A stretch of DNA of 64,000 bases from Streptomyces sp. NBC_01241 (GCF_041435435.1 NZ_CP108494.1:496001-560000); one strand, 5' to 3'; counted from the stretch's first letter, positions 33,301 to 60,716 are shown. The notes: generated by a model from the letters alone, not told the origin. Numbers and translations: made by a program.

Positions 33301-36300
33301 CCGGGGCCTCGCCCTCGACTGGGACGCCGTCCTGCCCGCGCCGGGCGCCTCGGCCGCCCTCCCCGAGCTGCCCGGATACCCGTTCCAGCGGCGGCGGTTC
33401 TGGCTGGAGCCCGCCGCGCCGGCCGTGGCGACGGCGGGTCCCGGCGTCGCCGACCCGGCCGACGAGGCGTTCTGGGACGCGGTCGCGGGCGGCGATCCGC
33501 TGGCGCTCGCCGACGCGCTCGACGTGTCCGACCCGCAGCGGCGCGAGCTGCTGGAGGGCGCCGCGTCCGTGCTGCCCGTCCTGTCGGCGTGGCGTGCCGA
33601 GCGCGGTGACCGGTCCACCGTGGACCGCTGGCGCTACCGGATCCGGTGGCGGCGCACCACCCGGCTTCCGCGGCCGGTGCTGTCGGGCGTCTGGCTCCTC
33701 GTCGCCCCGGCCCACGACCCCGGCGGTGTCGTGGGCCGGATCTCCGGGGCGCTCGCCGAACGGGGCGTCACCCAGGTCCTGACAGTGACCGTCTCCGACG
33801 ACGACCCGTACGGCGAGGGTCTGGCCGCCGGCCTCGCGGACGCCGTGGCCCGGGCCGCCGACGGCGCGGGCCCCGGCCCGGCGGGCGCCCGTGTCGCCGG
33901 GCTGCTGTCCCTGCTCGGCCTCGACACCCGCCCCGGCCCCGGTGGCGTGGCGAACGGTGTCGCCACCACGCTCGCGCTGGTCCGGGCGGCCGAGGACCTC
34001 GGCGTGGCCGCGCCCCTGTGGGCGGCGACCCGCGGCGCGGTGTGCGTCGGCGAGGCCGACCCGGCGCCGGACCCGGCCCAGTCGGGGCTGTGGGGCCTCG
34101 GGCTGGCCGCCGGGCTGGAACTGCCCGCCCGCTGGGGCGGTCTGGTGGACCTGCCGGCCGAGCTCGACGACCGGGCCGCCGACCGTCTGGCCGAGGTCCT
34201 GGCCGGTGAGAACGGCGAGGACCAGGTCGCCGTACGCCCCGCCGGGGTCTTCACCCGCCGCCTGGTGCGCGCGCCGCTGGGCCACGCTCCCCGCACCGAA
34301 CCGTGGCGGCCGACCGGCACCGCGCTGGTCACCGGCGGCACCGGCGCTCTCGGCGCGCACGTCGCCCGCTGGCTGGCCGGGCTGGGCGCGCCCCGTATCG
34401 TCCTGACCAGCCGCAGCGGACCGCAGGCGCCGGGCGCCGCGGAGCTGGCCGCGGAACTGACGGCGGCCGGCACCGAGGTGCTGATCGAGGCCTGCGACGT
34501 CGGCGACCGCGAGGCGCTGCGGGCGCTGCTCGCGGGGCTCGACGACGGCCCGCCCGTGACCACCGTCGTCCACGCCGCCGGGGTGACCCGGTCCGCGTCC
34601 GTCCTGGACACCACGGCCGAAGAGGTCGCCCAGGTGATCGCCGCGAAGGCCGACGGCGCGCGTCATCTCGACGAACTCCTCGGCGACGGCCTCGACGCGT
34701 TCGTCCTCTTCTCGTCGGGCGCCGCCGTCTGGGGCGGCGCCGGCCAGGCGGCCTACGCGGCCGCCAACGCCCATCTCGACGCGCTGGCGCTGCGGCGCCG
34801 CCGGCAGGGCCGGACGGCCACGTCGGTATCGTGGGGCGGCTGGGACGGCGGCGGTATGGCGGACGCCGAGGCGATCGAGCTCCTCGGACGGCGCGGTCTG
34901 CGGCTGATGCCGCCTCAGCTCGCCCTCGTCGCCCTCGGACAGGCCCTCACCCACGACGAGACGCTGCTCACCGTCACCGACATGGACTGGGCCCGCTTCG
35001 TCCCCGGCTACACCGCGGCCCGTCCCCGTCCGCTGATCGGCGAGATCCCGGAAGCGGCGCGGGCCCTGGCCGTCGCCGACGGCGGCGACGGCTCCGGCGG
35101 CGACGAGGCGGGCTCCGGTCTCGGCCGTCAGCTCGCCGCGCTGCCCGCGGGCGAACGCCGGCCGTTCCTGCTGACCCTGGTGCGCACCGAGGCCGCCGCC
35201 GCGCTGGGCCACACGGGTCCGGCCGACATCGAACCGGGCCGCGCCTTCCGGGAGCTCGGGTTCGACTCCCTGACCGCCGTCGACATCCGCAACCGGCTGC
35301 GCGCCGCGACCGGCCTGCGGCTGCCCACCACCATCGCCTTCGACCATCCGACGCCGAACGCGCTGGCGGGCTTCCTCGCCGACGAACTGCTCGGCGCGTC
35401 CGCGCCCGCCGGTACGCCCGCGGCCGGTACCGCGGCGGAGGCGGGGGCCGCGGCCGGGTCCGCCGACGAGCCCGTCGCCATCGTCGGCATGGGCTGCCGG
35501 TTCCCCGGCGGGGTGCGCTCGCCGGAGGACCTGTGGGACCTCGTCGTCCACGGCCGGGACGCGATCACCCCGTTCCCCGACGACCGGGGCTGGGACCTCG
35601 ACGCCCTCTACGACCCCGACTTGTCGCGGCCCGGCAGTTCGTACGTCCGCGAGGGCGGCTTCCTGGACGGCGCGGGCGACTTCGACGCCGAGTTCTTCGG
35701 CATCAGCCCCCGCGAGGCGATGGCGATGGACCCGCAGCAGCGGGTGCTGCTGGAGACCGCCTGGGAGGCGCTGGAGCGCACCCGCGTCGACCCTGCGGGG
35801 CTGACCGGCAGCCGCACCGGCGTGTTCGTCGGCACCTCGTTCCAGGGCTACGGGCTGGGCGACGCCGACGCGCTCGGCGCCGCCGAAGGATTCTTCCTCG
35901 CCGGAACGGGAACGGCCGCGGTGTCCGGGCGCCTGTCCTACAGCCTCGGCCTGGAGGGCCCGGCCGTCACCGTCGACACCGCCTGCTCCTCGTCACTGGT
36001 CGCGCTGCACCTCGCCTGCCAGTCGCTCCGGCAGGGCGAGTGCGACCTGGCCCTGGCCGGCGGTGTCACCGTCCTGCCCACGCCGGTGTCCTTCACCGAG
36101 TTCAGCCGCCAGCGCGGCCTGGCGCCCGACGGCCGCTGCAAGCCGTTCGCCGCCGCGGCCGACGGCACCGGCTGGAGCGAGGGCGTCGGAGTCGTCGCCG
36201 TGCAGCGCCTCAGCACCGCCCTGGCCGAAGGCCGGAACATCCTGGCCGTGGTCGCCGGTTCCGCCGTCAACCAGGACGGCGCCAGCAATGGACTGACCGC

Positions 36301-39300
36301 GCCCAACGGCCCCTCCCAGCGCCGCGTCATCGCCGCCGCCCTCGCCGGCGCCCGGCTGGACGCCGGCGACGTCGACCTCGTGGAGGCGCACGGCACCGGC
36401 ACCCCGCTCGGCGACCCCATCGAGGCCCAGGCCCTGCTGTCCGTCTACGGGCCGGGACACTCCGCGGAGAACCCGCTGTGGCTCGGCTCGGTCAAGTCGA
36501 ACATCGGCCACTCCCAGAGCGCCGCGGGCATCGCCGGAGTGATCAAGACCGTGATGGCGCTGCGGCACAGCGTCCTGCCGCCGACCCTGCACGTCGACGA
36601 GCCCACCCCGCACGTGGACTGGTCCGAGGGGTCGGTGGCGCTGCTCACCGAGGCGCGGCCCTGGCCGGAGACCGGCCGGATCCGCCGAGCCGCTGTGTCC
36701 TCCTTCGGCGGCAGCGGCACCAACGCCCACGCCGTCCTCGAACAGGCACCGCTCGCACCGGCGCACGACGACGGCGACGAGGCACCCGACGCACCGCCCC
36801 GCGCGACGGCCGGCGAGGCGCAGCCCGCGCCGCCGCACGACGCGACCGGCGAGGCGCCCGACGCGACGTCCTCCGCCACCGGCGCCGGGGCACCGGCCGC
36901 GCTGCCGTGGCTGCTGTCCGGGCGCAGCGAGCGGGCCCTGCGGGAGCAGGCCCGACGGCTGCACGACCACCTCGGGCGCGGGCCCGCGCCGGAGGCGGGC
37001 GACGTCGCCTGGTCGCTGGCCACCACCCGGACCGCGTTCGAGCACCGTGCGGTGCTGCTCCCGGGCGACCGCGACGCCTTGGCCGCCCTGGCAGCCGGGG
37101 AACTCCCCGCCGGTGCGGTCCTCGGCCGGGCCGTCGAGGGCCGCACCGCGTTCGTCTTCCCCGGCCAGGGGTCGCAGTGGGCCGGTATGGGCGGCCCGCT
37201 GCTGGAATCCGACGCCGTGTTCGCTGAGACGGCCGCCGCGTGCGACGAGGCGTTCGCCCGTCACACCGACTGGTCCGTGCTCGACGTCCTGCGCGGCGCC
37301 GACGGCGCGGCCTCGCTGGAGCGCGACGACGTCGTCCAGATCTCGCTGTTCACCGTGATGGTCTCGCTGGCCGCGATGTGGCGCTCCTGGGGCGTCGAAC
37401 CCGACGCCGTGGTCGGCCATTCGCAGGGCGAGATCGCCGCCGCGTACGTCGCCGGGGCGCTCTCCCTGGACGACGCGGCACAGGTGGTCGCCCTGCGCGC
37501 CGACCTCCTCGCGAGCGTCGTCGGCCGCGGCGGCATGCTGTCGGTGGCGCTGCCGGCCGTCGAGATCGAGAAGCGGCTCGCCGCGTGGGAGGGCCGCCTC
37601 TGTCTCGCCGTGCGCAACGCGCCCGGCACGAACGTCGTCAGCGGCGACCGGGACGCGCTCGCGGAGTTCGCCGCGGCGTGTGCCATGGAGGAGATCCGCG
37701 TCAAGCCGGTCCGGATCGGCTACGCGTCGCACTCGCACCATGTGGACGGGCTCGCCGGCCCTCTGCGGGAGGCGCTGGCGGACATCCGGCCGCGGACGGG
37801 GGCGGTCCCGCTCTTCTCCAGCGTGACCGGCGGCTGGGTCGAGGGGGCCACGCTGGACGGCGCGTACTGGTTCGACAATCTGCGCCGCTGCGTCGGGTTC
37901 GAGCCCGCCGTGCGCTCTCTCGCCGCCCAGGGCTACCGGCATTTCGTCGAGGTCGGTCCGCACCCCCTGCAGGCCATGGGCATCCAGGAGACGCTCGAGG
38001 ACATCGGCGACGACGGCGTCCCGTGGCCGCAGCCCGTCTCCTCGCTGCGCTCCGGGCAGGGCGACGCGGCCCGTATGCTCGCCTCCGCCGCCCAGGCGCA
38101 CGTGTCCGGCATCCGTGTCGACTGGCGCAAGGTGCTGGGCGGCCGCGGCGCACGCGCCGTCGATCTGCCCACCTACGCGTTCCAGTCCGACCGGTACTGG
38201 ATGAGCTCGCCGGGGACGGTGTCCGGGACGGACCAGTCCGGCGCCGGGCTGGACGCCACCGCGCATCCGGTGCTCACCGCCGCCGCTCCGGTGGCGGGCA
38301 CCGGCACCCTCCTGCTGACCGGCCGGATGTCGACCCGGACCCACCCGTGGCTCGCCGACCACGCCGTCCTCGGCACCGTCCTGGTGCCCGGTACCGCCTT
38401 CGTCGATCTCGCGGTCACCGCGGGCGGCCGGGCCGGCTGCCCGTTCGTCGAGGAACTCACCCTCGAGACGCCGCTGGTGCTGTCCGACACGGACGCCGTG
38501 CGCGTCCAGGCCGTCGTCCGGCCGCCGGACGACACCGGGCGGCGGTCCGTGGGCGTCTGGTCCCGGCCCGACGACGGCTCACCGGACTTGGGCGACGCCG
38601 ACGGCGACTGGGTGCTGCACGCCACCGCCACCGTCGCGCCCGCCGCGCCCGTGGCGGCGGAGCCCGAAAGTCTGGCGCAGTGGCCCCCGGCCGGAGCGGC
38701 CGAGATCGACCTCGGAGGCTTCTACGACGACCTCGCGGCCCTCGGCTACAGCTACGGGCCCGCGTTCCAGGGCATGCGTGCCGCCTGGCACCGTGACGGA
38801 GCGGTGTACGCGGAGGTCGCTCTCCCGGACGGCCCGGAGGCCGACGGCTTCGCCGTCCACCCGGCCCTTCTGGACGCGGCGCTGCACGGCATCGGCATGC
38901 TGCGGTCGCTGGGCGGGGGAAGCGAACCGGTCCGGGCGGAACTGCCGTTCGCCTGGCGCGGTGTGCGGCTTCTGCAGCACGGCGTGCGGGCCCTGCGGGT
39001 CCGGCTGACCCTGGGCGGGACGGGCGGCATCGGTGTGACCGTCGCCGGCACCGACGGCGCGCCGGTCGCCACGGCGGACTCGATCGTCTCCCGGCCCGTG
39101 CCGGACGGTTTCGGCGCGGGACACCCGTCCCGCAACGCGCTGTTCCAGGTCGGCTGGGCGGAGGTGGGGGGCGTCCCGGCGCCCCCCGTGCCGTCCTGGA
39201 CGGTGTACGGCCCCGACCCGCTGGACCTCCACGCCGGGCTCCTGGCGGCCGGGGCGCCGGCCCACCGGGCCGACGACACCGACGGCTCCGGTGGCTCCGA

Positions 39301-41029
39301 CGGCTCCGGCTTCGGCGACGAGGCCGGTGCGGGCGTCGTCCTCGCGTCCCTGGCCACAGCGGACGGGTCCGCGGAGCCGGCCGGCGTGCCGCGCGACGCG
39401 CTCCGGCTCGTGCGCCGGTGGCTCGCCGACGAGCGACGCGCGGACGCCCGCCTCGTGATCGTCACCCGGGGAGGCGTGGCGGCCGACGTCGACACTGACA
39501 CGGACACGGACATCGGTGATCTCGCGGGAGCCGCGGCCTGGGGGCTGATCCGCTCCGCACAGGCCGAACACCCCGGCCGGTTCGTCCTGGTCGACCTCGA
39601 CGGCCCCGTCTCACCCGACGTGCTCGCCGAGGCACTGAGCTGCCCGGAACCGCAGGTGGCGGTGCGCGCCGGCCGGTTGTACGCGCCGCGCCTGGCGCGG
39701 GCCGAGCGGCCGGCGGAGACGTCCCTCGACGCCGGTGGCACGGCGCTGATCACCGGCGGCACCGGCACCATCGGCTCGGCGCTCGCCCGGCATCTGGCCG
39801 CCGAACACGGCGTCCGCCGGCTCGTGCTGACCAGCAGGCGCGGCCCGAAGGCACCGGGTGCGGACGGCCTCGTGGCCGACCTCGCCGCCCTCGGCTGCGA
39901 GGCCACGGTCGTGGCCTGCGACATCGGCGAACGGGACGAGGTCGCCGACCTGTTGCGGACCGTCCCGGCCGACCGGCCGCTGCGCATCGTGGTGCACGCG
40001 GCCGGGGCACTCGACGACGGCCTGGTCACCGGCCTCGACGACGCCCGGCTCGACCGGGTGCTGCACGCCAAGGCGAACGGCGCGTGGCATCTGCACGATC
40101 TGACCCGGGACCTGGAGCTGTCCGCGTTCGTGCTCTTCTCCTCGGCCTCGGCGACGTTCGGCGCCGCGGGGCAGGCCAACTACGCCGCCGCGAACGCGTT
40201 CGTGGACGCCCTCGCCCACCACCGCCGGGCCCGCGGGCTGACGGCGGTGTCCATGGCGTGGGGCCCGTGGGCCGAGGCGAGCGGCATGACCAGCGGGCTC
40301 ACCGACGCCGACGTCCGGCGCGTCGAACGGCTCGGTGTGACGCCGATGTCCACGCGGGACGGCATGGCGCTGTTCGACGCCGCGCTCGGCTCCGCCACCG
40401 CGGTCGCCGTCCCGATGCTCCTCGACACCGGTGCGCTGCGCATCCGTTCCGAGACGGCGCCGCCGCTGCTGCGGGAGCTCGTCCGGCCCGGCCGCCCCTC
40501 CGCCGTCGCCACCGGCGACGACGGGGCGGAGCTGCGCCGCCGCCTCGCCGACCTCGGCGACGCCGAGGGCCACAAGGCGGTCCTCGACCTCGTCCGCACC
40601 CAACTCGCCGTCGTCCTGGGCCACTCCGGTGGTGAGGCGGTCCGGCCCGACCGGGGCTTCCTCGAAACCGGCGTCGACTCCCTCACCGGCGTCGAACTCC
40701 GCAACCGGCTCGCGGCCCTGACCGGGCTGCGCCTGCCGGCCACTCTGGTGTTCGACCACCCCACACCGATCGCCCTCGCCCGGTACCTCCGCGCCGAACT
40801 GCTGCCGGAGCCGGTGGCCCCGTCCGCGCGCGCCCTGGAGGAACTCGGCCGGCTGGCGGAGGTCCTGGCCGCCGTGTCCCCCGACGACGCCGACCGTGCC
40901 ACGGTCGGCAGCCGGCTGCGGGAGCTGCTCGCCGGGTGGAACGACGGACGGCAGCGGCCCGATGACGCCGTCAGCCTCGAAACGGCGACCGCCGAGGAGC
41001 TGTTCCAGATCCTCGACGAGTCCGACTGA
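24362..41029 (+). CDS. Modular type I PKS, three modules
   Basis: This 5555-residue protein starts with a docking coil (residues 1-33, [14 protein letters not shown]...). Approximate residues: KS 34-477, AT 589-937, DH 957-1237, ER 1420-1737, KR 1747-2003, ACP 2024-2104; KS 2125-2550, AT 2664-3013, KR 3087-3567, ACP 3587-3680; KS 3703-4134, AT 4262-4610, DH 4635-4910, KR 4920-5374, ACP 5394-5480; then a C-terminal docking tail ending LFQILDESD. The KS, DH and ER motifs look intact, including DH HxxxGxxxxP and [10 protein letters not shown]. The first AT has HAFHS (malonyl), the second GAAHS (extender unclear), the third YASHS (methylmalonyl). The KRs are B1, A1 and B1. It is the first gene of a tight group with the next two PKS genes. 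The start ATG lacks a strong Shine-Dalgarno site. Its modules look like a separate lineage from those of the other PKS proteins here. Confidence 0.96.
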   Translation: MVDDGTLREYLKLVTTDLHRTRQRLREAEKGNREPIAVVGMGCRFPGGVSTPEELWRLVSAGADAVGPFPEDRGWQQSGLLGEDGRGQDTGSAGEGGHDDGRDGGGFVREGGFVGDATRFDAGFFDISPREALAMDPQQRLLLQTSWEAVEAAGIDPSSLRGSRTGVFVGANDQHYTSLLAGAEQDNQGYLLTGGATAVISGRVAYSLGLEGPAVTVDTACSSSLVALHLACQSLRRGESTLALAGGVTVMATPGVFSEFSRQGGLAADGRCKSFAAAADGTGWSEGVGVLVVERLSDALRLNHPVLAVVRGSAVNQDGASNGLTAPNGPSQQRVTLQALADARLAPGQVDAVEAHGTGTNLGDPIEAQSLIAAYGQDRSAGRPLWIGSVKSNIGHTQAAAGVASVIKMVQALRHGVLPRTLHVDEPTGHVDWSAGSARLLTEARDWPETGEPRRAGVSSFGLSGTNAHLILEQAPPAEPRPEQDAAPAARRPAGVPLPFPVSARSASALPGQAARLRARVASDPGLDLTGLAHALATTRAALPHRAVVTAGGREELLDALAAVEQGAQSPRVRYGVARGSRPAGKLAMLFTGQGAQRAGMGRELYAVEPVFARALDEVCAAMDPHLERPLREVLFAEPDSSAAGLLDRTEYAQPGLFAIEVALHRLFTHWGVAPDYLLGHSVGELAAAHVAGVWSLPDACALVAARGRLMQRMAGDGAMLAVRAGEDEVRATLAAHAPGAVVVAAVNGPADVVVSGDRDAVVRLAAHWAEQGVRTRPLRVSHAFHSAHMDPMLDEFRAIAAGLTYGSPTVPVVSNVTGTVAGAEELADPDHWVRQVREAVRFGDGVAWLDGHGVDRYLELGPDGVLAAMAGESLAHRDEPAVVVAALRRSLGEPAAATAALAELHAYGVTPDWTAVLPGVTGLPVALPTYAFETEHYWPRLSWAPGDVTAAGLGATRHPLLGAGVSVADGDELLFFGWLSPGRPQWSADHVVLGHTVLPGTAFVELAVRAGDQAGCGGVEELVLETPLVLPERGGVQVQVAVGAADGAGRRDVTVYARPGAPADEGWPERPWTRHASGVLAPEPPAGRGPDGDWARQWPPAGEDVPVEGVYELLEAAGLEYGPAFRGVRSLWRLGGEVFAEVSLAESEEPRARAYGIHPALLDAALQAAAGAGPSAPGTAGIPFSFTGVTLRASGAAALRVRLTPLDGGGVAVAAADHDGEPVLSVDRLVVRPVAAPPGAADEADGLCRLEWTPLAAGRAPGTAPSGVAVDAFGPAPLLPDGPLPRTVVLRADGPAADAAAGPARARALTGRVLDALQQWLADERCADARLVVLTRDAVFAAPGDRAPDPAAAAVWGLVRAAQSEEPGRFVLVDTDGDGVPWQAVTAAVEAGEPQIAVRAGAAFAARLVRAAHPSGLPVPAAASWRLATREPGTLDGLWLAPAEPAEPLGPGQVRFAVRAAGLNFRDVLYALGMYPGEVELGGEAAGVVLETGPEVSGLAPGDRVMGVCTGAFGPVAVTDHRLLAPMPADMTFAEAAAVPIAYATAYYGLVDLGGLKAGEAVLVHAAAGGVGTAAVQLARHLGAEVFATASPGKWDAVRAMGVPDDHIASSRDLGFEDSFAAVTSGRGVDVVLDALAGEFVDASLRLLPRGGRFVEMGKNDIRDADEVAAAHPGVRYRAFDLVEAGPARIREILAELLELLRTGALRLPPVRAFALRQAPDAFRHVSQARHIGKVVLTVPRALDPDGTVLVTGGTGGLGALLARHLVTAHGVRRLVLLSRSGPDAPGAGELAAELAELGADVEIVACDVADRDALGAVLGAIPAGRPLTGVFHTAGVLDDGTVGALTPERLDTVLGPKADAAFHLHELTRRHDLAAFVLFSSVAGTLGAPGQGNYAAANAFLDALAQHRHAAGLPALSLAWGAWDGTAGMAARLTRVDRDRVARSGFPLLAAGHGLALLDTALAAPHAALVATGLDTAALTAAGSLPPMLTGLVRPGARRTVGDAAPVERGAWADRLAALAPQDRARFLLDLVRSAAAAVLGFSGPRAVEEGRAFKELGFDSLTAVELRNRLAAATGLRLPATLVFDHPTPRLLAAMLGRAVVGDREETADVPGTADAPAPANDPIAIIGMSCRLPGSADTPDALWRIVSEGVDAIAPFPDDRGWRLDSVYAADSAGAGLSRTFEGGFVDGMADFDAEFFGIGPREALAMDPQQRLLLETAWEAVEHAGIAPGSLAGSPTGVFVGAASTGYGTGPLDIPEGTGAHLLLGTSTSVASGRVSYVLGLEGPTLTVDTACSSSLVAMHMAAEALRRGECSMALVGGVTVMTTPSMFTDGSQGGALAADGRCKVFSADADGTGWSEGAGMLLTERLSDARRNGHRVLAVLRGSAVNHDGASNGLTAPSGPAQQRVIRRALRSAGLEPHEVDAVEAHGTGTALGDPIEGGALLAVYGQERPAGRPLWVGSVKSNIGHSQCAAGVAGVIKMVQALRHEVLPATLHAAEATPHVDWSSGAMRLLTEPVPWPRDGVVRRAGVSSFGMSGTNAHVVLEEAPAEPAPRTADAPAAAPVVAESPVPWVLSGRTEPALRAQAARLRERLVERPGLAAPESVPEVARALATGRTAFRHRAVLLGPDPARYLDQLDALAAGRGVRGLVRDEAGPDGPVAFVFPGQGSQWPGMASELLRTAPVFRDALSECSAAIAEHAGWSAEDVLRGVEGAPSLERLDVVQPALFAMMMSLTALWRAHGIVPEAVVGHSQGEIAAACAAGALTLPDAARIVVARSRLLASLDSAGAMLTVTLPAGELAERIARWPGRLHLAAVNGPRATVVSGDLEAVGELAAALAADGIAARRMPITGAAHSPEVERLRDEALAAFDGIAPRAAAVPLYSAVDGGPVDGAALDAEHWYRNMRLPVRFAPAVAAMLRDGFRAFVEPSPYPSLTANVEDVADAEGADDTVVVTTLRRDNGGPGRFREAVATAFARGLALDWDAVLPAPGASAALPELPGYPFQRRRFWLEPAAPAVATAGPGVADPADEAFWDAVAGGDPLALADALDVSDPQRRELLEGAASVLPVLSAWRAERGDRSTVDRWRYRIRWRRTTRLPRPVLSGVWLLVAPAHDPGGVVGRISGALAERGVTQVLTVTVSDDDPYGEGLAAGLADAVARAADGAGPGPAGARVAGLLSLLGLDTRPGPGGVANGVATTLALVRAAEDLGVAAPLWAATRGAVCVGEADPAPDPAQSGLWGLGLAAGLELPARWGGLVDLPAELDDRAADRLAEVLAGENGEDQVAVRPAGVFTRRLVRAPLGHAPRTEPWRPTGTALVTGGTGALGAHVARWLAGLGAPRIVLTSRSGPQAPGAAELAAELTAAGTEVLIEACDVGDREALRALLAGLDDGPPVTTVVHAAGVTRSASVLDTTAEEVAQVIAAKADGARHLDELLGDGLDAFVLFSSGAAVWGGAGQAAYAAANAHLDALALRRRRQGRTATSVSWGGWDGGGMADAEAIELLGRRGLRLMPPQLALVALGQALTHDETLLTVTDMDWARFVPGYTAARPRPLIGEIPEAARALAVADGGDGSGGDEAGSGLGRQLAALPAGERRPFLLTLVRTEAAAALGHTGPADIEPGRAFRELGFDSLTAVDIRNRLRAATGLRLPTTIAFDHPTPNALAGFLADELLGASAPAGTPAAGTAAEAGAAAGSADEPVAIVGMGCRFPGGVRSPEDLWDLVVHGRDAITPFPDDRGWDLDALYDPDLSRPGSSYVREGGFLDGAGDFDAEFFGISPREAMAMDPQQRVLLETAWEALERTRVDPAGLTGSRTGVFVGTSFQGYGLGDADALGAAEGFFLAGTGTAAVSGRLSYSLGLEGPAVTVDTACSSSLVALHLACQSLRQGECDLALAGGVTVLPTPVSFTEFSRQRGLAPDGRCKPFAAAADGTGWSEGVGVVAVQRLSTALAEGRNILAVVAGSAVNQDGASNGLTAPNGPSQRRVIAAALAGARLDAGDVDLVEAHGTGTPLGDPIEAQALLSVYGPGHSAENPLWLGSVKSNIGHSQSAAGIAGVIKTVMALRHSVLPPTLHVDEPTPHVDWSEGSVALLTEARPWPETGRIRRAAVSSFGGSGTNAHAVLEQAPLAPAHDDGDEAPDAPPRATAGEAQPAPPHDATGEAPDATSSATGAGAPAALPWLLSGRSERALREQARRLHDHLGRGPAPEAGDVAWSLATTRTAFEHRAVLLPGDRDALAALAAGELPAGAVLGRAVEGRTAFVFPGQGSQWAGMGGPLLESDAVFAETAAACDEAFARHTDWSVLDVLRGADGAASLERDDVVQISLFTVMVSLAAMWRSWGVEPDAVVGHSQGEIAAAYVAGALSLDDAAQVVALRADLLASVVGRGGMLSVALPAVEIEKRLAAWEGRLCLAVRNAPGTNVVSGDRDALAEFAAACAMEEIRVKPVRIGYASHSHHVDGLAGPLREALADIRPRTGAVPLFSSVTGGWVEGATLDGAYWFDNLRRCVGFEPAVRSLAAQGYRHFVEVGPHPLQAMGIQETLEDIGDDGVPWPQPVSSLRSGQGDAARMLASAAQAHVSGIRVDWRKVLGGRGARAVDLPTYAFQSDRYWMSSPGTVSGTDQSGAGLDATAHPVLTAAAPVAGTGTLLLTGRMSTRTHPWLADHAVLGTVLVPGTAFVDLAVTAGGRAGCPFVEELTLETPLVLSDTDAVRVQAVVRPPDDTGRRSVGVWSRPDDGSPDLGDADGDWVLHATATVAPAAPVAAEPESLAQWPPAGAAEIDLGGFYDDLAALGYSYGPAFQGMRAAWHRDGAVYAEVALPDGPEADGFAVHPALLDAALHGIGMLRSLGGGSEPVRAELPFAWRGVRLLQHGVRALRVRLTLGGTGGIGVTVAGTDGAPVATADSIVSRPVPDGFGAGHPSRNALFQVGWAEVGGVPAPPVPSWTVYGPDPLDLHAGLLAAGAPAHRADDTDGSGGSDGSGFGDEAGAGVVLASLATADGSAEPAGVPRDALRLVRRWLADERRADARLVIVTRGGVAADVDTDTDTDIGDLAGAAAWGLIRSAQAEHPGRFVLVDLDGPVSPDVLAEALSCPEPQVAVRAGRLYAPRLARAERPAETSLDAGGTALITGGTGTIGSALARHLAAEHGVRRLVLTSRRGPKAPGADGLVADLAALGCEATVVACDIGERDEVADLLRTVPADRPLRIVVHAAGALDDGLVTGLDDARLDRVLHAKANGAWHLHDLTRDLELSAFVLFSSASATFGAAGQANYAAANAFVDALAHHRRARGLTAVSMAWGPWAEASGMTSGLTDADVRRVERLGVTPMSTRDGMALFDAALGSATAVAVPMLLDTGALRIRSETAPPLLRELVRPGRPSAVATGDDGAELRRRLADLGDAEGHKAVLDLVRTQLAVVLGHSGGEAVRPDRGFLETGVDSLTGVELRNRLAALTGLRLPATLVFDHPTPIALARYLRAELLPEPVAPSARALEELGRLAEVLAAVSPDDADRATVGSRLRELLAGWNDGRQRPDDAVSLETATAEELFQILDESD
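24461..30670 (+). other. PKS module E: KS-AT(malonyl)-DH-ER-KR(B1)-ACP
   Basis: This is a complete reducing loop. The AT has GHSVGE and HAFHS (cac at 26708). The DH has [10 protein letters not shown] (His at 27332). The ER has LNFRDVL near 28751 and the glycine-rich NADPH loop near 29057. The KR has LDD near 29877 and an intact YAAAN. It adds a fully reduced two-carbon unit. Confidence 0.9.
30734..35400 (+). other. PKS module F: KS-AT(atypical, GAAHS)-KR(A1)-ACP
   Basis: The AT has GHSQGE, typical of substituted extender units, but reads GAAHS (32927-32941) where methylmalonyl ATs read YASHS. The extender may be ethylmalonyl or another substituted malonyl unit; the sequence does not settle it. 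The KR motif [14 protein letters not shown] is A1-like, leaving a hydroxyl. Confidence 0.85.
35468..40800 (+). other. PKS module G: KS-AT(methylmalonyl)-DH-KR(B1)-ACP
   Basis: YASHS at 37721 marks a methylmalonyl AT. The DH has an intact [10 protein letters not shown] (His at 38360) and [10 protein letters not shown]. The KR has LDD near 40010 and Tyr near 40180. The ACP reads TGVDSL with its Ser kept. The expected unit is a 2-methyl-2,3-alkene. Confidence 0.88.
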
Positions 41030-41047
41030 ACCGCCGGGAGCGCGAGC

Positions 41048-44000
41048 ATGACCACCACCGAAGAGATGCTGCGATACCTGCGGCAGGCGACCGCCGACCT
41101 GCGCGAGGCCCGAAGGGACCTCCGCGAACTGGACGAACGCGTACGCGAGCCGGTCGCGATCGTCGGCATGTCCTGCCGGTACCCCGGCGACGTCGCCTCA
41201 CCGGACGGCCTGTGGCACCTCGTCGACACGCGCGGCGACGGCCTGTCCGGCTTCCCGGAGAACCGCGGCTGGGACCTCGGCCGGCTCCCGGCCGACGGCC
41301 CCCGCGAGGCAGGATTCCTGCACGACGCCGGCCGGTTCGACGCGGCGTTCTTCGCCATGTCCCCGCGCGAGGCCCTGGCCACCGACCCCCAGCAACGCCT
41401 GCTGCTGGAAACCTCCTGGGAGGTGATGGAGTCCGCCGGCGTCGACCCCGCGACGCTGCGCGGCAGCCGCACCGGCGTCTACATCGGCCAGATGTACCAC
41501 GACTATCTGGTCGGCTCGGCCGAGATGCCGCCCGGCAGCGAGGCGTACCTGGCCACCGGCACCGCGGGGAGCGCCGCCTCCGGCCGCGTCGCCTACTCCT
41601 TCGGGCTGGAGGGCCCCGCGGTCACCGTCGACACCGCCTGCTCCTCCTCGCTGGTGACGCTGCACCTGGCGTGCCAGGCGCTGCGGGCCGGTGAGTGCGA
41701 TCTGGCGATCGCCGGCGGTGTCACCGTGATGGCCACCCCCGAGGTGTTCGGGGCGTTCGGCGTCGACCAGGGCCTCGCTCCGGACGGCCGCTGCAAGTCG
41801 TTCGCCGCCGCGGCCGACGGCATGGGCTGGTCGGAAGGCGTCGGCATACTGCTCGTGGAGCGGCTCTCGGACGCGCGGCGCAACGGCCACCGGATCCTCG
41901 CTGTGGTGCGGGGCAGCGCGGTGAACCAGGACGGCGCGTCGAGCGGGCTGACGGCGCCGAACGGGCCGTCGCAGCAACGGGTGATCCGCGACGCCCTGGC
42001 GAACGCCCGCCTGACCGCCGCGGACGTGGACGTGGTGGAGGCGCACGGGACGGGCACCCGGCTCGGCGACCCGATCGAGGCGCAGGCACTGCTCGCCACC
42101 TACGGCCAGGAACGGGGCGACGCCGATCCGTTGCGGCTGGGGTCGGTGAAGTCCAACATCGGTCACACCCAGGCGGCCGCCGGTGTCGCGGGCGTGATCA
42201 AGATGGTCATGGCGATGCGGCACGGTGTGCTGCCGGCGACGCTGCACGTGGACGCCCCGTCGCCCCAGGTGGACTGGTCGGCGGGCGCGGTGGAACTGCT
42301 CGACGACGCGCGCCCCTGGCCCGCATCGGACCGCCCGCGGCGCGCAGGTGTGTCGTCGTTCGGCATCAGCGGCACCAACGCGCATGTGATCGTGGAGCAG
42401 GCACCGGAGTCAGAGCCCGTGGCATCCGCCGAGTCGTCGGTGGTGCGCCCCGGGCCGGTGCCGTGGCCGGTGTCGGCGAAGTCCGAGACCGCGTTGCGGG
42501 CGCAGGTGAAGCAGCTGACGTCGTTCGTGGCGGAGCGTCCCGGGCTGGACCCGGTGGACGTGGGCTGGTCGCTGGCGACCAGGCGCGCCGCGCTGGAGCA
42601 CCGTACGGTGCTCGCCGGGGACACGACCCTCGCCGAGGGCGTGGCGGGCGAAGGAAAGACCGCGTTCCTGTTCGCGGGGCAGGGTTCGCAGCGTGCCGGT
42701 ATGGGCCTGGGGCTGTACGAGGCGTTCCCGGTCTACGCCGAAGCCTTCGACGCGGTGTGCGCCCGCCTCGATCCCCGGCTGGAACGCCCGCTGCGGGAAG
42801 TCCTCACCGACGGCACCGACCTGGACCACACCGTCTGGGCACAGGCAGGTCTCTTCGCCCTCGAAGTCGCCCTGTACCGGCTCGTGGAGTCCTGGGGCGT
42901 GACCCCGGACGTGCTCCTCGGCCACTCCCTCGGGGAGATCAGCGCCGCACACGTCGCGGGCATCCTCGACCTCGACGACGCCTGCACCCTGATCGCCGAA
43001 CGCGGCCGCCTCATGCAGGCCCTGCCCGCGGGCGGCGGCATGCTCGCCGTCCAGGCCACCGAAGACGAAGTCGCCGACTCCGGCCTCGACATCGCCGCCG
43101 TCAACGGCCCGAACTCCGTCGTCCTCTCCGGCGACGCGGACGCCATCGCACACTACGCGGCCCAGCGCGCCGAGCGCGGACTGCGGTTCAACGTCCTGTC
43201 GGTGTCACACGCCTTCCACTCCACCCTGATGGAACCGATGCTGAACGAACTCGGCACGGTTCTCCGCCGGTTGACGTTCCACCCGGCCCGCATCCCGGTC
43301 GTCTCCAACCTCACCGGAGACGTGGCCGAGCCGGGCGCCATGCAGCAGCCCGCGTACTGGCTGAACCAGGCCCGCCGGCCGGTCCGCTTCGCCGACGGCG
43401 TCACCACCCTCCACACCATGGGCGTCACCCGCTCCCTCGAACTCGGCCCCGACGGCGTCCTGTCCGCCATGGCCCGACAGGCCGCCCCCGGCGCCACGTT
43501 CGTCCCCGTCCTGCGCAAGGACCGCGACGAGACCCACACCGCCCTCACCGCCCTCAGCCGGCTCTGGACCTCCGGCGGCGACATCGACTGGACCGCCGTA
43601 CTGGACGGCCGGGCGGTCGACCTGCCCACCTACGCCTTCCAGCACGAGCACTACTGGCCACAGCCCTCTCCGCACACCGCGGCGGATTCGTGGCGTTACG
43701 CCGTGGAGTGGAAGCCCGCGGGACCCGCCCTCTCCGCGGCGGCTCCGGGCGGCACCTGGCTGGCACTGCTGCCGGACACCACGAAACACCACGATGTGGC
43801 CGAACGGTGCGTACGCGCGCTCACCGACGCCGGCGCGCATGTCGTGACGGTACGGGCGGAGGCCGCGGACCTCCGGGAGCGCGTCGCCGAGGCATGCGCG
43901 GACGGTGCCGAGCCCGCCGGTGTGCTCTCCTTCGCCGGGCTGACCGCCGACGGCGGCCCCGGAAGTGCTGTCCCGCCCGCGTCGGTCGCGAGCGTGCTGG

Positions 44001-45661
44001 CCACCGTGGAGGCGTTGCGGCACCGCGGGGTCCGGGCGCCCGTCTGGTGGATCACCTCCGGCGGAGTCGCCGTCGACGCCGGTGAGACGGTCGACACCGA
44101 CCAGGCGCAGGTGTGGGGCCTCGGCCGGGTGGCGGGGCTCGAACTCCCCGAGATGTGGGGCGGTCTCGTCGACGTCGGTGACACCGCATCGGCCGAGCGT
44201 CTCGCCGAGATCCTGGGCTCCGGCGTCGAGGACCAGGTGGCGCTGCGTCCGGCCGGCGCGTTCGTCCGGCGGCTGGTGCGGGCCGGCGGCACACCGGCGG
44301 GAGAGTGGCAGGGCCACGGGACCGTGCTGGTCACCGGAGGCACGGGAGGGCTGGGACGCGAAGTCGCCCTCTGGCTGGCCCGGTCCGGAGCCGAGCGGCT
44401 GGTCCTGGTCTCACGGCGTGGGTCGGCGGCGCCGGGCGCCGACCGGCTGGTGGCCGAGCTGGAGGGCGCCGGGACGGCGGTGTCGGTCGTCGCGGGCGAC
44501 ATCGGGGACCGTGCGTTCGTGCGGTCGGTCGTCGAGCGGTACCGCCCCTCCGGGGTGGTCCACGCGGCCGGTGTGGGCGACCCGACCCCGCTGGGCACTT
44601 CGGGCCCGGAGGATTTCGCCCGGGTGATGGCCGCGAAAGCCGAGGGCGCGCGCCTGCTCGACGAGGCGCTGGGGGACGTGCCCCTGGACTTCTTCGTGCT
44701 GTTCTCCTCGATCGCCGGAGTCTGGGGCAGTGGCGGACAGGGCGCCTACGCGGCCGCGAACGCCTACCTGGACGCGCTGGCGGCCAACCGGCGCGCGCGA
44801 GGCGCCGTCGCCACGTCGGTGTCCTGGGGGCCGTGGGCGGGCGAGGGCATGGCGGCGGACGCCGGCGCGTCGGAATATCTGCGGCGCCGCGGTCTGCGGG
44901 CGATGGCGCCCGGCGCGGCGGTCCGGCGGCTCGGCCCCGCGCTGCTCGCCGGCGACGCGTGCGTGACGGTCGCCGACGTCGACTGGGCGGCGTTCCTGCC
45001 TTCCTTCAGCGCCAGCCGGGAACGCCCGCTGATCCACGACATCCCCGAAGTCACCGCGCTGACGGCGGCCTCCGCGGAGGTGGACGGCGCGCTCGCCGCC
45101 CGCCTGCGCGACCGGCTCTCGACCCTGACCGGCGACGAGCGGGAGGCGGCCCTCGTCGGTGTCGTGCAGCGGCACGCCGCCGACGTACTGGGCTACCCGT
45201 CGCCCGAGGCGGTGACCGCCGACAAGGCCTTCCGCGACCTCGGCTTCGACTCTCTCAGCGCCGTTGAACTGCGCGACCGGCTGGCCGCCGAGACCGGTCT
45301 GCGGCTGCCCGCGACGCTGCTGTTCGACCACCCGAGCGCGCGGGCCGTCGCCGGCCTGCTGCGGGCCGAGATGTTCCCGGACAGCGTCGGCGAGATCGAC
45401 GAGGAACGCGCCGCCGAGATCCGGCGGGCACTGCGGGGGATCCCGCTGTCCCGCCTGGCCGACGCCGGTCTCCTCGCCCCGCTGCTGCGGCTCGCCGCGG
45501 AGGACGGTGCGAACGACGGGACGGCCCCGGAGGACCCGGAGCCGGGCCAGGACATTCAGGATTCGATCGACTCGATGGACGGCGAGAGCCTGCTCAGGCT
45601 CGCTCTCGGCGGTGGTCCGGAGTCGGATGGACAGACAGATCGAGCAGATCGAGGAGCTTGA
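41048..45661 (+). CDS. Modular type I PKS, single module
   Basis: This 1537-residue protein has one extension module: docking coil 1-33 ([14 protein letters not shown]...), KS 34-452, AT 540-865, KR 878-1338, ACP 1348-1442 and a long acidic C-terminal docking tail to 1537. The AT has HAFHS, so malonyl-CoA is expected. The KR motif [14 protein letters not shown] without LDD is A1-like, leaving a hydroxyl. The start at 41048 is supported by GGGAG seven bases upstream and an 18-bp gap after the previous PKS stop, so the genes are probably co-transcribed. The tail segment [16 protein letters not shown] differs from the LFxxLDxE-type tails of the neighbours and probably recruits the next protein, whose N-terminal coil is also of a different type. 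Its AT region is almost identical to that of the first module of the next gene. Confidence 0.96.
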   Translation: MTTTEEMLRYLRQATADLREARRDLRELDERVREPVAIVGMSCRYPGDVASPDGLWHLVDTRGDGLSGFPENRGWDLGRLPADGPREAGFLHDAGRFDAAFFAMSPREALATDPQQRLLLETSWEVMESAGVDPATLRGSRTGVYIGQMYHDYLVGSAEMPPGSEAYLATGTAGSAASGRVAYSFGLEGPAVTVDTACSSSLVTLHLACQALRAGECDLAIAGGVTVMATPEVFGAFGVDQGLAPDGRCKSFAAAADGMGWSEGVGILLVERLSDARRNGHRILAVVRGSAVNQDGASSGLTAPNGPSQQRVIRDALANARLTAADVDVVEAHGTGTRLGDPIEAQALLATYGQERGDADPLRLGSVKSNIGHTQAAAGVAGVIKMVMAMRHGVLPATLHVDAPSPQVDWSAGAVELLDDARPWPASDRPRRAGVSSFGISGTNAHVIVEQAPESEPVASAESSVVRPGPVPWPVSAKSETALRAQVKQLTSFVAERPGLDPVDVGWSLATRRAALEHRTVLAGDTTLAEGVAGEGKTAFLFAGQGSQRAGMGLGLYEAFPVYAEAFDAVCARLDPRLERPLREVLTDGTDLDHTVWAQAGLFALEVALYRLVESWGVTPDVLLGHSLGEISAAHVAGILDLDDACTLIAERGRLMQALPAGGGMLAVQATEDEVADSGLDIAAVNGPNSVVLSGDADAIAHYAAQRAERGLRFNVLSVSHAFHSTLMEPMLNELGTVLRRLTFHPARIPVVSNLTGDVAEPGAMQQPAYWLNQARRPVRFADGVTTLHTMGVTRSLELGPDGVLSAMARQAAPGATFVPVLRKDRDETHTALTALSRLWTSGGDIDWTAVLDGRAVDLPTYAFQHEHYWPQPSPHTAADSWRYAVEWKPAGPALSAAAPGGTWLALLPDTTKHHDVAERCVRALTDAGAHVVTVRAEAADLRERVAEACADGAEPAGVLSFAGLTADGGPGSAVPPASVASVLATVEALRHRGVRAPVWWITSGGVAVDAGETVDTDQAQVWGLGRVAGLELPEMWGGLVDVGDTASAERLAEILGSGVEDQVALRPAGAFVRRLVRAGGTPAGEWQGHGTVLVTGGTGGLGREVALWLARSGAERLVLVSRRGSAAPGADRLVAELEGAGTAVSVVAGDIGDRAFVRSVVERYRPSGVVHAAGVGDPTPLGTSGPEDFARVMAAKAEGARLLDEALGDVPLDFFVLFSSIAGVWGSGGQGAYAAANAYLDALAANRRARGAVATSVSWGPWAGEGMAADAGASEYLRRRGLRAMAPGAAVRRLGPALLAGDACVTVADVDWAAFLPSFSASRERPLIHDIPEVTALTAASAEVDGALAARLRDRLSTLTGDEREAALVGVVQRHAADVLGYPSPEAVTADKAFRDLGFDSLSAVELRDRLAAETGLRLPATLLFDHPSARAVAGLLRAEMFPDSVGEIDEERAAEIRRALRGIPLSRLADAGLLAPLLRLAAEDGANDGTAPEDPEPGQDIQDSIDSMDGESLLRLALGGGPESDGQTDRADRGA
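41147..45370 (+). other. PKS module H: KS-AT(malonyl)-KR(A1)-ACP
   Basis: HAFHS at 43208 marks a malonyl AT. The N-terminal AT motif reads FAGQGSQ. There is no DH between AT and KR. The KR is A1-like and intact. The expected unit is a plain 3-hydroxy two-carbon extension. Confidence 0.88.
42332..43311 (+). repeat. Near-identical 980-bp direct repeat, copy 1 (KS end and AT)
   Basis: This block matches 46956-47935 at a constant offset of 4624 bp. I found one mismatch by eye, a silent Tyr TAC/TAT at 42877 versus 47501. It spans the end of the KS, the KS-AT linker and most of the AT. Confidence 0.93.
45651..45656 (+). promoter_or_regulatory. Ribosome-binding site fixing the start of the last PKS gene
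   Basis: GAGGAG lies six bases before the ATG at 45663 and inside the last codons of the previous gene. It favours 45663 over the in-frame ATG at 45627 and implies translational coupling. Confidence 0.65.
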
Positions 45662-45662
45662 A

Positions 45663-60653
<14,991 letters not shown>

Positions 60654-60659
60654 GGCCGT

Positions 60660-60681
60660 GACTCCGGGATTTCCCGGAGTT
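60660..60681 (+). terminator. Hairpin after the last PKS gene
   Basis: ACTCCGGG pairs perfectly with CCCGGAGT around the four-base loop ATTT, eight bases after the stop. There is no long T-tract, which is common in actinomycetes. Confidence 0.65.
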
Positions 60682-60695
60682 CGCAGGCCGTTCAC

Positions 60696-60716
60696 CGGCC
60701 CGGGGGCGCCGGGCCG
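60696..60716 (+). terminator. Second GC-rich hairpin after the last PKS gene
   Basis: CGGCCCGG pairs with CCGGGCCG around a five-base loop, 15 bases beyond the first hairpin. The tandem arrangement suggests an efficient stop that separates the PKS transcript from the thioesterase gene. Confidence 0.5.

Noticed and set aside
27131..35551. A 2806-codon open frame on the minus strand, and other long antisense frames across the PKS genes
   Set aside because: They lie opposite clear PKS domains, are rich in Arg, Gly, His and Gln, and show no domain of their own. They result from high GC with G/C at third positions.
45264..45662. An in-frame extension of the last PKS gene back to 45264
   Set aside because: It overlaps the ACP and tail of the previous gene by about 400 bases and reads as Arg/Pro-rich nonsense. 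The docking coil starts only at 45663.
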